Positions 19,799 to 32,960 of a stretch of DNA of 64,000 bases are shown here, piece by piece (positions within the stretch are counted from its first letter, which is position 1; every line of letters begins with the position of its first letter). Position numbers and translations under genes: made by a program. The DNA comes from Larix kaempferi. Its lineage: Eukaryota > Streptophyta > Pinopsida > Pinales > Pinaceae. Location of the stretch: NCBI GenBank assembly GCA_027924585.1, contig BSBM01000261.1, forward strand, positions 3,923,501 through 3,987,500, written 5' to 3'. The notes under the pieces were generated by a model. It was given only the letters and a program-made list of their open reading frames with translations. It did no database searches and was not told the DNA's origin.

Positions 19799-22420
19799 CT
19801 AACATTGAGTACATCTAAATTTAAGCCCAAAGTGGTCAACCCTCTTAATATAAAGGAATGACCACCCAAAGTGGGAAGAGAGACTGAAGGACAAAGAGGA
19901 TAAGTTGGTACCTGGTACTAAGTGGATGGTGAGAACGACATAAATTTGGAGAGCACTGGGACTCCAAAGCCTTACTATTTTGGTAAACATGTGCTTAATG
20001 CTCAATGCCAAAGCCTTAGCCAAAATTTTAAAGGATGTGTTCAACAAAGTAATTGGCTTCCAAATTGTTAGAAGCTTTGGATCCCCTGCCATGGATATGA
20101 ATATAATGCATCCTTGGTTGATTCCAAACCCCAAAGATTCTTTCCTCTTAGCATCCTTGAAGACATGTAAAAGATCAACCCCAAAAACCTCCCATGTAGC
20201 TTTAAAATATTCACAAGGAAAGCTATCGTATACAATGGCTTTATCATTTGCCATCACTCAAAGGGCCATTATCAACTTATCAAAATTCAATGTATGCTCA
20301 CAAGCCAACCTATGCTCCTCAAAGACTCCACTCAAGACTACATGCAAACAATGTTGCATGGACTTCACACACTCCTCAATTTTTCCTTGTGATTTTAATA
20401 CAGGTTTGTAGCGATGAAGATTTTACTTTCTATCTCCTCCTAACTAGTCACGTGTCCCGTTGTCATATTAATAGAAGCAATTATTTTCCCAACCTCCTTA
20501 GTAGCTACGGCTTTAAAAAATCCTTCATTGGATATATCCTCCCTTCCCAAGCAGTAGACAAGTGTGACATTGGGCACCTCTAGCATGACAAGCTTCAACA
20601 ACACTAAGAAAATGACAAACTTTGGTTGCGCGAGCCTACTTCTCCTCATCAAAGCGGTTATTTGGAGCCTCTAAGAAACATGCCCTAGTTCCTCATTAAA
20701 AACTCAATTTGGCTTACATAGGACAATTGTAATTTGAGAACCATAACCTCTAAAAAATAAAACAGTCCTAGAGATGGACTCTTCCCACCACAAAATCCAT
20801 CGTCACTTGGCCTAGGCATTAAATCCCAAATTCTTTTGATACATGTTATGCCACTCAAGTTCTGGAGATGGGAAATGTTGAGAATATATTGGCTTTTGTG
20901 CATACAAATTTTCAACAACTTATGATATAGAAGACCAAATATAACAATGAGATAAGAGAGTGGTTGTCCCTAGAACATGCACTAGCCTAGATGAATCAAA
21001 AAATAATAAATAAAAATTACTCAAGAAACATGGCTTTATCTAATTTATGCATTACTTGCCCAAGGCCTTTATGGATATTGTTCCAAGTGAACCATAACTC
21101 CACATAATCAAATTGTTGGAATTTGTTAGGATTGTAAATATCATAGCTTTCAAGGCTATCCATGCTTCCCTTTCCTTAGGCAAGATTTGCATGAGAGAAG
21201 ACCCCTCTATCTTTTGGGTTATGAACCATATTAAAATATCCAAAAACAAGCCAAGGAGCTACCAAGAGTTCACCAACCATCCATTTCCAAAAGGTTGCAT
21301 GTTCCTCCACGTCATTGGAGGTATAAATGTTGCCTAGCCTCAACAACCATCCATCTTAATTGAGAAATACCCATAAAAGTCTCTAAGTGGGATAAATCCC
21401 CCACCCAAGAATGGTAAGATGCTAATTGGGGTGGTAATAGGGTGGTGATGCCCCCACTCCCTTTAGAATGATTGGATTAATAAGAAACAACACTTGACCA
21501 AAAAAATGACAATGTCATACATAAAAATAAAATAAAAAACCTAGTAAAATTTAACTTCTTGCAAACAAAGACTATCCAACTCAAGCTTGAAGTCCAAAAA
21601 TGTGGATTGTGTTCTCTATAAAGGACGGTCACGCCCTGAACACGATGCAACTTTCTGTGGGATAGAGCTCGAATGTCTTCCATCACCACCCCATTATCCT
21701 CGAAGCCCTCTAAGTATACGAATTTGAACCTTTTGGAAACAGTGCACTACAATCCAATGGCCCAATGTGGCAAGTATCAATAGTTTCGAAGGCCATTGAC
21801 CAAGTCATCCACTAAAGGATCAAGCAAAGGTGGTGGGAAGCAAAACTTTGATGATCATTGCCATGCTTGACAGGTGCAGGTGTTGAGAAAACCACAACTT
21901 TCTCAATCATAGGGGTTTGGAACTTATTGGGTCTATTTGTCATTGTGGCTTTGTAAACAATGGCCTTCGAATGTCTGTTTGCTTTGTTAAATTAGTTGTT
22001 TATGCACACCACTTGGGTCCATCCATCCTCATTGTCAGCATTACCCAAGAACTAGTTTGTGCTTGGGTAGCCTAAGTTCTCGAGGATGCCTAAAGCTCAA
22101 CCTGAGTTAGGAGAGGACATTCATAGAATTTATGATCCAGAGTTTGGTTGCAAAAGCAAGTGTTAGGAAAATTTACATATGTCATTGGTTTCCTTATCAT
22201 ATTATCCCCTACCCTAATAAGGGCAAACTCTTTTAGATCCTTGTACAAATAGCTCTAATCCATGCCCTCTATTGGGGCATAGGGTTGAAAGAACCGTGAG
22301 GACTTGTTGTAGATAAAGCCACTGACAGGCACAAAAGTTACATTTCGAGAAGGCATAGAGATATATAGGAAGGTTAGGTAAATCAACCTAAATTGGACAA
22401 AATTGTTGGGTTTCCTAGTG
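19799..22420 (-). mobile_element. LINE (non-LTR) retrotransposon fragment, L1-like
   Basis: On the minus strand, in order from 22420: an ORF1-like part with FIYNKSSRFFQPYAPIEGMD and a knuckle-like CFCNQTLDHKFYEC (about 22150); an endonuclease-like part FGYFNMVHNPKDR (about 21230), continuing after a frameshift as LPKEREAWIALKA; then the reverse transcriptase opening with GFGINQGCIIFI, GDPKLLTIWKPITLLNTSFKILAKALAL (19799-20257). It is cut off within RT at about 19799, next to the copia LTR, so the polymerase core and 3' end are missing. Many frameshifts. Plus-strand ORFs at 19980-20583 and 21113-21337 are shadows. Confidence 0.75.
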
Positions 22421-24500
22421 GATTGTGTTACCCCTCATACTATATGAGGTTTTGCACTCATGATTTTCATCATATTCAGTTGCACTAGTGATTTTCATCA
22501 CATGTTAGAGGCTGGCAAGATTATACTAATGGAGCACTCGATGGACATAAGGGCATCGTTACTAATGAGCATACTTTGATCGGCACTTACATTATGACAT
22601 TGTCAATTACTGCCACTAGTGGGTGTGAGGTGTCTGGAGGAGAGTTGATCTTGCAAACTTATTTTTGTGTTGCACTAGAGCACATTAGGACTTTTAGTGG
22701 TTTATTATTAATGTACATTAGGTTGATCCTAGAGCACCCCACATTATATGTCATATCTCAGGGTGATGATGTCATGCTTGAGGTATTTGATTGTAATTTC
22801 GAGAGAGAATTCCACTTATGCACACGTTTTCTTGTTGGTCTAGCCCTCACATTGGTTAGGCGTGGAAAGGATTTGATGACACATGGATCTTGTTGAGGAA
22901 TGCCCCAACACTTTTGGGCTTACTTGGCATTGGATTACCATCTTGACATCATTGGCCCAACATCCTAGTTGAGCGCTCCTTTTGTGCACATGTTTCTAGG
23001 TGATTCTAGCCCTCTCAATGGCTAGTTTATGTGGTTTTGACTTGATTGGAGGCCTACTACTTAAACACCTTTGCTTATGTGGATGTGTTTGACACTTGGA
23101 TTGACTTATGATGATGTGGAGCAACTTTAGTGAAGCGCTCCCCCTTATTGGCACATATGTTGAGGCATTTCACACATTATTATATTTTATTGCTTTGAGT
23201 GATGGGGCCATCCCCTTCCTCTTTGGAGCTAGTTGAGCATTATGATGATTGTGCACATGGATTAATGCTATTATCTAGTTGGTTGAATCCTTCTTCCTTG
23301 GATCTAGTCATTTGCACACTTTTGGAGGGTTTTTACACCTTGAAGATTGAGCCATTGAGGTTGTTGAGGAGGCATCCTAGCATTAAGAGACTATCTTTAG
23401 TGCCATTGAGGCTGTTGAGGAGGCATCCTAACTTTGGGAGACTATCGTTAGCATATGGTTAATATTTATGAGGCTTCACTCCATATCCTAGTGGGCCAAT
23501 CCATCATTTGAGGCATTCATGGCACATATTTTCATGTATTTGATGGGACGTCTCACGACTCTCACCTAGAGGAGCCACCACTTGGAAGTTAGTACTGCAA
23601 ATATTTTAAGGTTGGTTAGAGGATTAATTCTCTTGGAGAGCTTTGAAGAGGGACATTAGAGATATTTCACATGGTCTAGCACCTATTTTGAGGAGGTGTC
23701 CTTGCTCTATTGACTCACAATGTTGGAGATTGAGACATATGGCATAGCCACCATTTGTCCATTATTATTTAATGCATTGTTTGACATATCTATCTAAAAA
23801 TAAATTCCACTTAGGTTAAAAAAACAAATTAATAATTCTCTTTAAGAATTAAAATATTTTAAAACAAATTAACCGACTTGTCCCAAACCCGAACTCTAAA
23901 AAAACTAAATAAACAAACATAACAATATTTATTCTTCACCTCCCCGTGCTAAAGAAGAGAGTGAGATTTGCTTCTCCTGAGGATGAACCTACTTAAGAGG
24001 TTCGAAACTGTCGATTTTAAAAATCTTTCGCAGATTTCCTCTCATTCACTACAAGATATTGGTTCTTTACGCATTCCTAGGATAGAGGTTTTACTCTAGA
24101 TATTATTATTTTATTGAGGATGTTTTGAGCCTTGAACCTTATAAGATAGAGGCTCCTCCCATTTGTAATGGTTTTTGAAAGTGGGTATAACTTTTGAGAG
24201 CTATTGTTGAACATCTATTCAAGGGTCGTGAAAATATATGGGTTCATTCTTGCATATGTGACATTATTGTTTTGGAATTCTATTGTTGATTGTTGGTGTT
24301 GAATACTACATGCAAAAGTTTACTTAATGAGGCCATCAAGGAAGGGTATATTTGCCACATTTGAAGAAACTACGAGTGATCTTTCCTCTCTAGTATCTTT
24401 GTTGTTTTGTTAATGGAAGTAATATTATTGCATCTATCATCTTAGGAGTTGTTGCAAAAATTATTTTATTAGTAGAACATGTTGCTGCCTAATTTACACC
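22421..24500. other. Non-coding repeat-like sequence
   Basis: No recognised domain. Short plus-strand ORFs (22576-22896, 23199-23462) match nothing I know. It holds one clear local duplication (23351-23452). It may be LTR or LINE 5' debris. Confidence 0.3.
23351..23452 (+). repeat. 51 bp tandem duplication
   Basis: GCCATTGAGG...GTTGAGGAGGCATCCTA units start at 23351 and 23402. In one frame each encodes PLRLLRRHP followed by RLSL. Imperfect, about 85% alike by eye. Confidence 0.8.
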
Positions 24501-27500
24501 TGGTGAGAAAAATATCAACTCACTGAACAACCTTAGGGGCAAGTTCAAGTTGGGTTGCAACTTCCACCACAACTCTCAACCCCTCTCTTTAGGTAAATTC
24601 CAAAACAAATCCCAGGGAAGTGGACCCTAAGAAATAAACTAAGAATTAAATAGGAGTTAATTCTGCAAGTGCAAATGATGTTTCAAAAATAAAGCAAGTA
24701 CTTTGGAAATAGAAGGAGATCTAAGCTACGAGATATAACATCAATATAACTACTCAGATCTACAACTTGAATTTAGATGCATGTAAAATAAATAGGCATT
24801 AAAGTAACTGCATATGATAGCATCTTATGATATGTCAATGATAGAGACCGGTGCCTTAAGTTCCTTTTAATCAATTTAAGATTGAGTGAAGTTAGAGATG
24901 TTAGAGACGTACTTTAGGTTGTAGGTTAGCATCAACATGATTGGAGGACAAACAAAGAGAAAATCTAATCTAGGAAAAGTAAATGCGATTAGTATTTAAT
25001 CTAGAAATGAAAAGCAGTTAGAATTTGCAAGTTAGAGACTTCAACAGAAAGAGATATTCTTGCTTCACAAGCAAGTCTGAGAAATGTCGGTGCTTGGCAA
25101 GTACCAAACCAGAGTTCGAATTGACTCACAAATCTCAAAATCTAAGTTACGCCTCAACCGCAGTGGGAGTGTAGAGCTTAGATTTGTCTGTGAAGGACGA
25201 AAATAAGTAGTAAAGTAAACTTTAAACTATTGAAATAAAAATTATTAGAGTCCTAGGCTAGATTAATTAAAACAGCAAAGAAGATGATCTCTTGGAGTTG
25301 TTTTAAGACTGTTAGGACAGCGAATAAAGAGTTTTACTTCACTTGTACTTGGATGCCCCTTAAAATCTGCCACCTATAAGCTTAGAGAACAATAGATAAG
25401 GAAGATTTATAACTTGTAGTAAGTAGATCTAGGCATATAAGATGAAGGAAACTATACGCATGCACTTAGATTGCTTTACGAATGATCTACCTAATGATAT
25501 TCAAAAAGGAAACAAGTAGATCTTAGCATGCAATTGAATCTACTTATGATTTTCTATAAAAGTGTAGACTCTAGCTTGCAAAGTAAAGCAACAAATATTT
25601 GATTTTTTTTAACTTTGGAGGGTTGAAAGAGAGAGAAAGAGAAGTGCCGGTAAGAATGGCAATGGAGTCAATAAGGACCAGGTAAGAGGGCCTTGTCCGA
25701 AAAGTAACCGAAGAAAGGAGATTGTGCTAGGATAGCCTCAATTCTCTCTATAAACAAGGAACCTGCAATCAAGAAACAACTGTAAATGAGATCAGATCTC
25801 CTCTTCCTTCCTCTCCTGGGTGCAATCTACATGAAAGGAGTTAATATTGTATAATCCAACTGACGGTAAAGATACTAGAAATAAATACCTTTCAATTAAT
25901 CTAACAATAAGATCTAACCAAGTATGTACTTAGAATAAACCTTATCCTACTGAGTAGTAATACCCTTTCAAAGGCCAAGCACAAAGAGGAACGAATTAAC
26001 AATTGCACAATGACACAAATTACCTTGGAAGCATTAGACAAGTAGGCATCTGCAGATTGAGTAGATGATCCAGATATGACCTCCAAAGTCTTTACTTTAT
26101 TATACAATATAGCTCTCCAAATGATTACAATAGCATCAAAGCCTCGGGCATCAACCAACCACAAATGAGGGGGGAACACTTGCTTAAATAGCAAAAGGAT
26201 CAAGAGAGGCACTCCTCCATTTGTCAAACTCATTCATCAAGCCATGCGTCATCTTTAGGAGCTGAGTAGAGGTCCATGCACCACCTCTAGAGTGAACTAG
26301 GACCTCATGTGCCACCTCTAGAGTCAACTGGGAGAAAGAGGGGCACCTTTGCAATGAACTAGAGCTGTTTAGGTACCCATGTGCCACCTCTAGAGTGAAC
26401 TAGGGGACAAAGGGAATCAACTAGAGCAAACTACACACACATGCAACACCTCATCAGCTAACTGGGAGAGAAGAGAGTGTGCCCTCCTCAAAAGGAATAT
26501 TCCTTTTCACCAACCTCCTAAAATCATGGATTTGGTCTCCAAGAAACAAAAATCAAGGGATTTTGTCCCAAAAGGGTGAGTTATGTTTCATGAGGGGAGC
26601 TAAAGGGGTTAATAAAGTGTTTTATACCTCCTCTAGTCAAATAATACAACATTATGAAATTTTACACCCCCAAGGGACCTAAACTAACAAGTAAAACATG
26701 ATAAACATGGTGACACAGTAGTAATGCATGACAAAAGGACTAAGGGCTAAGAAGACCAACCTATGGCAGATATACTATGCCCATGGCTTTGGAGGCATGA
26801 CTGAATGAAAAAACTTCGACAATTTAGATCACAAGGATCTAAATTTATCTAAGTAAAAAAAACACTCCAGAGCTCTGTTTAGTATAATTGTCATAGTTGG
26901 GTTAGCCATTTTACATATTAGTATAGATGTCATGTCATTTTACAATTATCTTCTTTTGACCATGGGCAAAAGACATACAGAAGATGAAGAAGAAGAATGC
27001 TTGAGATAAACCTTGGAACTGAAAATACCCTATTACTTTGTCATCTTTCGTCCTTGCAATCATCCTTGTGCAAACTGGGTGGTAACAGAACACACCCTTG
27101 AACATAACCTTAAAGGTGCGTCTCTAGTAGGGCCCTTTCTTGGAAATTTTCTGCGTTAATTTACAGCCATATTAGGCTTGCTGTGACATGCAATTTGCAG
27201 CCTGGTTTGCCTTATTAACCTCGTTAAAACTGCCCTCTAAGTTCATCCCCCTGACTCCTAATGCCCAATTTGGATCTAAGCACTTGTATTTCCTTTCAAC
27301 CATCCCTATAAAATTGCAAACCTATTATTTTATTTCTGTTTGCAAATCTGGAATTTACTGCTGAAATATTAAGAAATCAGACTCGCCCCATGCCTTAGAG
27401 AGCTTTCTAATTAATTATCGTTTGCTAGACTTAGTATCCTTTAGAATTCCCCCCCTTATGCTGGAGGAGAGCCAGCCTAAAGAGACTTAAAGTACCACTG

Positions 27501-27830
27501 AGGTGACAATGGGTAGTCTTTCTTTGCTTCCCCTGGGGTTTCACTTGTGGTTATGGCTTTTCTACCTAAAGTGAAGGTTTGGGAGGTAACAAGTTGAAAA
27601 TCCCTCATTCCACTACGAAAACACCACCAAAGTGTTCTCAAATTCTTACATGTCCAAGAGCACCGGGTAATGATCTCAAGCAACATGGGCCTTATCAGCA
27701 GATTAAAAAGGGAAAAAACCCTTGGTCAAGCTACAGGTATGGATACAGCATCACCCATGTCATTCCCAAACCTCCCTCACCCAATTTCTAATGATTGACT
27801 CAAGCAGGACCCAACCCACAAAATATCCCA
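24501..27830. other. Non-coding, probably retrotransposon-derived sequence
   Basis: AT-rich, with no domain recognised on either strand. ORFs at 25901-26233, 26184-26387, 26479-26682, 27477-27686 and 27579-27791 are short and unsupported. Three GCCACCTCTAGAGT-type repeats lie near 26275-26403. Confidence 0.3.
26275..26403 (+). repeat. Three short repeats (about 23 bp)
   Basis: ATGYRCCACCTCTAGAGTSA-type copies followed by ACT start at about 26276, 26309 and 26380. Irregular spacing. Confidence 0.65.
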
Positions 27831-27915
27831 AATAAGATAAGATAATGTATTAATATCCAGCAAATGAATGACCAAAAAGATAGATCAATAGGGCTAGGAA
27901 GTACAATCTGTGATA
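27831..27915 (-). repeat. Interspersed repeat with TTATC tail, possible LINE 3' end
   Basis: About 85 bp shared with 63717-63830: an ATAAG run, TATTAAT, TCCARCAAATGA, then CAATRGG. Read on the minus strand it ends ...ATTAATA followed by TTATC repeats, as simple-repeat tails of non-LTR elements do. Family unknown. Confidence 0.5.
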
Positions 27916-27999
27916 CAAAGTTGTAGGAGTTTGATAGATTACTCCAAAATCATTAAACAACACAACACAATATAGGAAAGCAAATAAAGAGAAGAAACA

Positions 28000-28452
28000 G
28001 TGCAAGAGATCTTCCAGTTTTCCATAAGACAAGATGATGAGGTAGAGAGTGAGGAGAAAGAAGAATCTTTCATGGCATCAATCACTAAAAGTCCCCATGT
28101 ATTGTCTAATGATGTCGTCTGGAGAGTATCAAAGGCTAAGAGAGCCCAGCTGGGTGATCCTCATGTTATCACATCCATGTTAGCTGGAGCTACCATGCTG
28201 CAGATTGTGTGGTCAAGGACCATACTACATTTTTTTTTTCCAGATCAGAGATCAGATGCCTTCAAAGGAGGCATACATTTTGTTCAGATTGCCCCAAGCA
28301 AAGATATCAGTGGGGACAGATGGTTTATTCATGAGTCCAGACATGTATACATTATTGCCTACAGAGGCACCCTTCCTTGCCAGGCTTTGCATAAGCCCAT
28401 TTGTGACAGTTGCCTAGCCATATTTTTTATTGAGAGTACAGAGTATTGCTAG
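28000..28452 (+). CDS. Unrecognised 150-codon ORF
   Basis: Begins MQEIFQFSIRQDDEVESEEKEE and ends FIESTEYC. There is an acidic N-terminal patch (residues 11-23), then a mixed region with two Cys near the C-terminus. No signal peptide, repeat or known motif could be named. It overlaps other-frame ORFs. It lies between repeat fragments and is more likely a piece of an unrecognised retroelement than a host gene. No promoter, splice site or homology supports it. Confidence 0.25.
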   Translation: MQEIFQFSIRQDDEVESEEKEESFMASITKSPHVLSNDVVWRVSKAKRAQLGDPHVITSMLAGATMLQIVWSRTILHFFFPDQRSDAFKGGIHFVQIAPSKDISGDRWFIHESRHVYIIAYRGTLPCQALHKPICDSCLAIFFIESTEYC

Positions 28453-31400
28453 TTGGCCACTTATTGCCCGGATTCAGTAGAGATCCAGTTTCAGAGTCAG
28501 CTTCAGCAACAGGTATATGGTGTGGCAGGTATAGCATTTGATGTTCTATTGCTCATGTCGTTGATTAGACTTGTTTATATATGATAGTACACTGACTTTA
28601 CATATGATGTTGATGTGGTGATCTAGTTGTCATTGTGATGTGTTTGGCCCTTGGCGATGTCAGTCCACCCCCTTTCAGTAGGCTCCTGTCTATGCACACT
28701 GGATCATATCCCCACTATTGGTATAAACTTGGTCACTTAGTCCCCCTAGGCAGTTGACTTTGGATCCACCTTCACTTTCTCCACCCATCCGACTCATTCA
28801 TGATAAGTCTTTCCCGACTTGGATTCTGATTTGTGACCTTGAGGATCCCCTTCCCCACTGACCTCTGAGTATGCCATGATTCCCTGTCTTTTGTGCCTTG
28901 GCTCTTTAGTGTGTGAGATGCACTCTCAAACCTGGGATTTGCTCTTGTCGGTTGCCCCCGATGTTGCAATGCAGTATAGGATTGTGTAGCCTCACCAGGT
29001 GTTCCCCATTGGTCATCGAAGCATGTACGCTCACCCCCATTACTCTGCAGTATGAGCACCTTGATTATATCTATTGAGGTATGTATGTAGCCCAAAAGGG
29101 CCTTGAAATGTAATGAAATGTAATGAAATGAAGAAATGTAAAACAAGCCAAAAAGGCTATTGTAAATGTAAAATCAAGCCAAAAAGGCTAAGTATGAAAG
29201 TCAATGTAAAATCCATGCAATGTGTTTGTAAACACACATGGACACAGGTCAGGCGTACGTATCAGCTTTGTAGTGGTTATTTCCTCACCTAGTCCTGCGG
29301 GGCAAGGAGGTGAGAGGGAGCAAGGGACAAGCTCAAGATTGTCCCCTAGAGTCTCAAGTTACGGTTTGTCGGACACCCAGTTTGGCGGCTCTAAAAAAGA
29401 TCCTCACGGAGTCTTCTTAAGGCACGGATGTGAGTTGTGAGGTATTGTTAGATGACCAGTGGCGGTTTCCCTGCACTATACCCATTTGTGAGGCATCGCC
29501 CTTCCCTGTGTATTGTCATGGTATGCTTATCTCAGTGGGCCCCGCTTTCCCGATTTATCCAAAGGGTCACACGATCTTGGTCCTTGTTTTCCCTTATCCT
29601 TCACCCTACTTTTCCACCTCACCCAAAGTCACCTAAGTGGTCAATTCTATAGGTTGTACATAGCAGTTTGAGTCTTTTGGAGGTGGTGGGCCCACCTCAC
29701 CTGGGGCCTCGTATTTTTGAGATATTATGTATTTTTTATTACCATATTGGCATCATGTTGTTTAGTAATGTACTAACATATATAAGGAAGCTTTTCGCTT
29801 CATGTGGCATACAGGTATTCAGCCAGCACCATTTTGACCAGATTTGACTTGGTCAAACTAGGTTGACTAGGCCAAAAATGGGCCCGAAAAAATATTGCGA
29901 TCAAGATTTCAATTTTGGTCATTTGTTATCTTTTGGGGTCCCATATGAATCTCCGAGCATCAGAATTTGAAAAAGTTGAGGCAGCGATAAGATTTTTAAT
30001 TATTATTGGTCATTATTGACCTGTTTTAATTAAAAATATGGATTTTGGGCAAACAGTGCCTAAGTGATGGATCGTGGTCGTTCAAGTGACCATGTCTACT
30101 TTTTTGGGGTCTACGATCGCATTGCAATAGACGGTTCGGCAATCCGGGCACTATAAGTGGGTCAAAAGCCCAATTTACATCTTCAGCAATAAAAACCAGC
30201 AGTTAATTAAATGGAAAATCAAAATATGGCAAAGGCAAGTATGGCAAATGGCAAAAATCAAAGGTTGGCTAATACAAGGGTGAGTTCTAAGGTAATTTTG
30301 GTAATGTTTGGACATTATATTTTGTATTGTGGGGCTCTCTCTTGCCCAGCTCACCATGAGGGGCGAATTGGCCCATGGGGGCGTTTTTCCACTTAGTGAA
30401 ATTTCATATTTTGATGTTTTATTGTATATGGGACCTTGATGTATTAGTTAGGGGGATAAAACATCATATAGACACCCCCTAACTCTTGTTTTATTTGTTG
30501 TATGGACCCCACAAGGGGACCCCCACTCCACATGTGCGCTAGAGAGGGCAATTCGCACCCCCTCATGGAGCATTCTCCTCCATTCGATTTGGCCATTGGG
30601 GATTTGATCCCAGCCATCCATTTTTGGAGGGAATTAGGTTTGAGATGGGGGCATTCTCTACTTAAGAGAGAAGCTCTCCCATTTCTCCTCCTCTATTGGC
30701 ATTTTAGAGTTGGAATAGAAGAGAAAACGTTGTTGCAGCTCTTGCTTGTGTCTTGTGGTGATGTTCTTTGAGATTGTTGATTCCCAAGCTATCTTGATGC
30801 ACTAGAATAGGTTGTGGTTGTGTTCAGCATTATTTCTCACCATTGTTTGCAGCAAATACAAGTCTTGGAGGAGGGCACACCATTTGGCTACCACTGTTAC
30901 TCCTCTCTTCGGGATCGATCATCAAAGGGAAGTGTTTTTTCCATTTCAGCCAAGCATTTCTCTCATTTTTATTTGTGTTGATGTAGCTTTCATTACTTGT
31001 TGTGCAAATTTGACTTATGTCCATTTGGTGTTGGCAGGCAAGGAGGGCGAATTGGTGGGACTGAGCAAATCGAACTCACTCGGGGACTTCTGCAATCCAT
31101 TCTATTTGATCTTCGGGACGTTCTAACCTCAGCAAATCAAGGCTATCACCCGGTCCAAGTAAGTGTCTAACTTCTTTCTTTTGCATTTCAATTTCTAAAT
31201 GGTTGAAGAGAGAAATTTTCATTAAGACCCCAAAAATTAAAATCTTAAAATTCCACCGTTGAAACCTTGTTTTTATTGTAAACCCGCTTCTGAACTGTTC
31301 TTAAACCTCTACATCTAAAATTTCAGTTAATTCTGACTCCATTTTCCCATAGATCTAGCACTGGTCTTTTTGCCAAAAACGCCCCACTTGGGCGTTTTTC

Positions 31401-32340
31401 TCTGTCTGCTTGATTGGGTCACTTTGGGGTTCTGGGTAGTTTAGATTTGGTTTTGGAACGTCTTTTTACCTTAAGAAATCAAACTACCGCTGATTGGAAG
31501 TGTTTCTAAACGTTAATTTTCTCTGCCCTAGGTCCATTAATCCACTGCTTAACCCCATTCCTTGGGCAATTTACTTCAGCATTTCACTTCCAATTTACTG
31601 TATGTCCTTAGACTATTTTCAGCCATATAATCACTAATCTAATCGTGTTATTTAATTACTTTTGATTGTTGGTCACCTTTTGCATCACTCTCATTCTACC
31701 ATTTGTGTCCACCGGTTGGCTGAAACTAGACTTAGGAGTTCATCTACACTCAATCTCTTGTTTTATCTCTTTATCTTGTGTGGTATTTGGGTGTATTTTT
31801 GTCTCTCAACCATCACCAGTTGAGCGGGGTCTACCCCCTAACTTGGCTACGTGCCTCGTCTGAAGTGACAATAGCCTTGTCCAGTGTGACTTCCATTCCT
31901 TGAGCTGAGGACTTGGCCATTGTTGGTTACACCTTCCTAGCTACACTCCCTCTACCATCCTTGCTGGGATACCTTCCACTAGCAGCTAGAGTTTGTGTGA
32001 TAACACCTCATAGGCACATGGGAGCCACAAAAGGAATTTCTCAAAATATTCAAGGCCGACGAAATCAATCTTGTGATATGTGTATAACACGGATTGGATT
32101 GTCGAAACGGATTATGCCATGGATAGGTACTCTTGAGTCTTAACCCACATGGGAAAGACTCAATCAACCATAGGGAAAGAGGCTACACATGGTCTCACTG
32201 ACACGGTGCCTGCGATGTCGACCATCAAATATTTGTTTGTCACTTACTGTTGCCAAGTATTGAAATGGGTTGAGAAAAGGGAATATTCAATCTAACAAGT
32301 AGTGTCTAAAAGAAACTTGCAGGGTTTTTTGCCTCATGGT
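28453..32340. other. Non-coding sequence resembling gypsy LTR/UTR material
   Basis: No domain on either strand. Contains ATGTAATGAA repeats (29105-29135) and CAAGCCAAAAAGGCTA twice (about 29141 and 29174). From 29690 to 31130 are LTR-like features: a TTGACTTGGTCAAA near-palindrome, GGGGCGAATTGGCCC, CCCTAACTCTTG and a CT-rich 3' part. Similar phrases recur at about 54500-55250. All short ORFs here look like chance. Confidence 0.35.
29105..29190 (+). repeat. Short tandem repeats
   Basis: AATGTAATGAA repeated three times from about 29108, followed by two CAAGCCAAAAAGGCTA copies 33 bp apart. Confidence 0.75.
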
Positions 32341-32344
32341 CACC

Positions 32345-32960
32345 ACCTCATACATGTAAAGTGTTAGACGACTCTCCTCGAGATATCATATGAAGGTGGG
32401 TAGGGATTTCCCTGAATATTGGTAAAGGCAATGGTATCTCCCTTAATCTCGTAGTAGATGGGGCACAAAAAAATGAAATGTTCCTTAGATTCCACCTCCT
32501 ACAAATGGCATAGATAACAAACCCTCTCCTCTTGCGGAATATAGTGCTCATAATCAATATGACATTGATCAAAGCTTGCCCTAAATTATTTAAGTGGGAA
32601 CCTAAGACCATGAGACTTGTGATGTCGAGTATACTTAAGGGATACAATAAGACCATCCCACAGTTGTAGAAAATGCTCAAAGTAGAAGGCAATCTTAGGA
32701 CCCAAAACCTAAGAAGGGGAGATCCAAGTAGCCCATATGTCCTATCAATAAATATCATCCTTGATTGCCCTTTTAATCTCCTGATGGAGAGGAAGATGGT
32801 GGCCAAGAGCATTGAATGAATTACTGAAGGGGGGTAGACGCTCGATGGATATGCCAATGGACTAAAACAGTGAGAAGGCTTCAGAGAATCAAACTCTTCA
32901 CTTCCACGAGGGGCAAGTGGTCATCTCTATCGAAAAGCAAAGGGCTGGGTAAGGGTACCT
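32345..32960 (-). pseudogene. LINE ORF2 C-terminal fragment (zinc-finger region)
   Basis: In the frame beside the longest ORF the minus strand reads KIAFYFEHFLQLWDGLI, then HKSHGLRFPL, then DYEHYIPQEERVCYLCHL, a stop, EVESKEHFIFLCPIYYEI. CX2C...HX4C followed by P-x-YYEI is the cysteine-rich end found after RT in many LINE ORF2 proteins. At least two in-frame stops. The RT core is not present next to it. The longest ORF in the region (32348-32857) is in the wrong frame and is a shadow. Confidence 0.7.

Noticed and set aside
32348-32857. 169-codon minus-strand ORF
   Set aside because: Shadow: the neighbouring frame contains the LINE cysteine-rich motif, this one contains nothing known.
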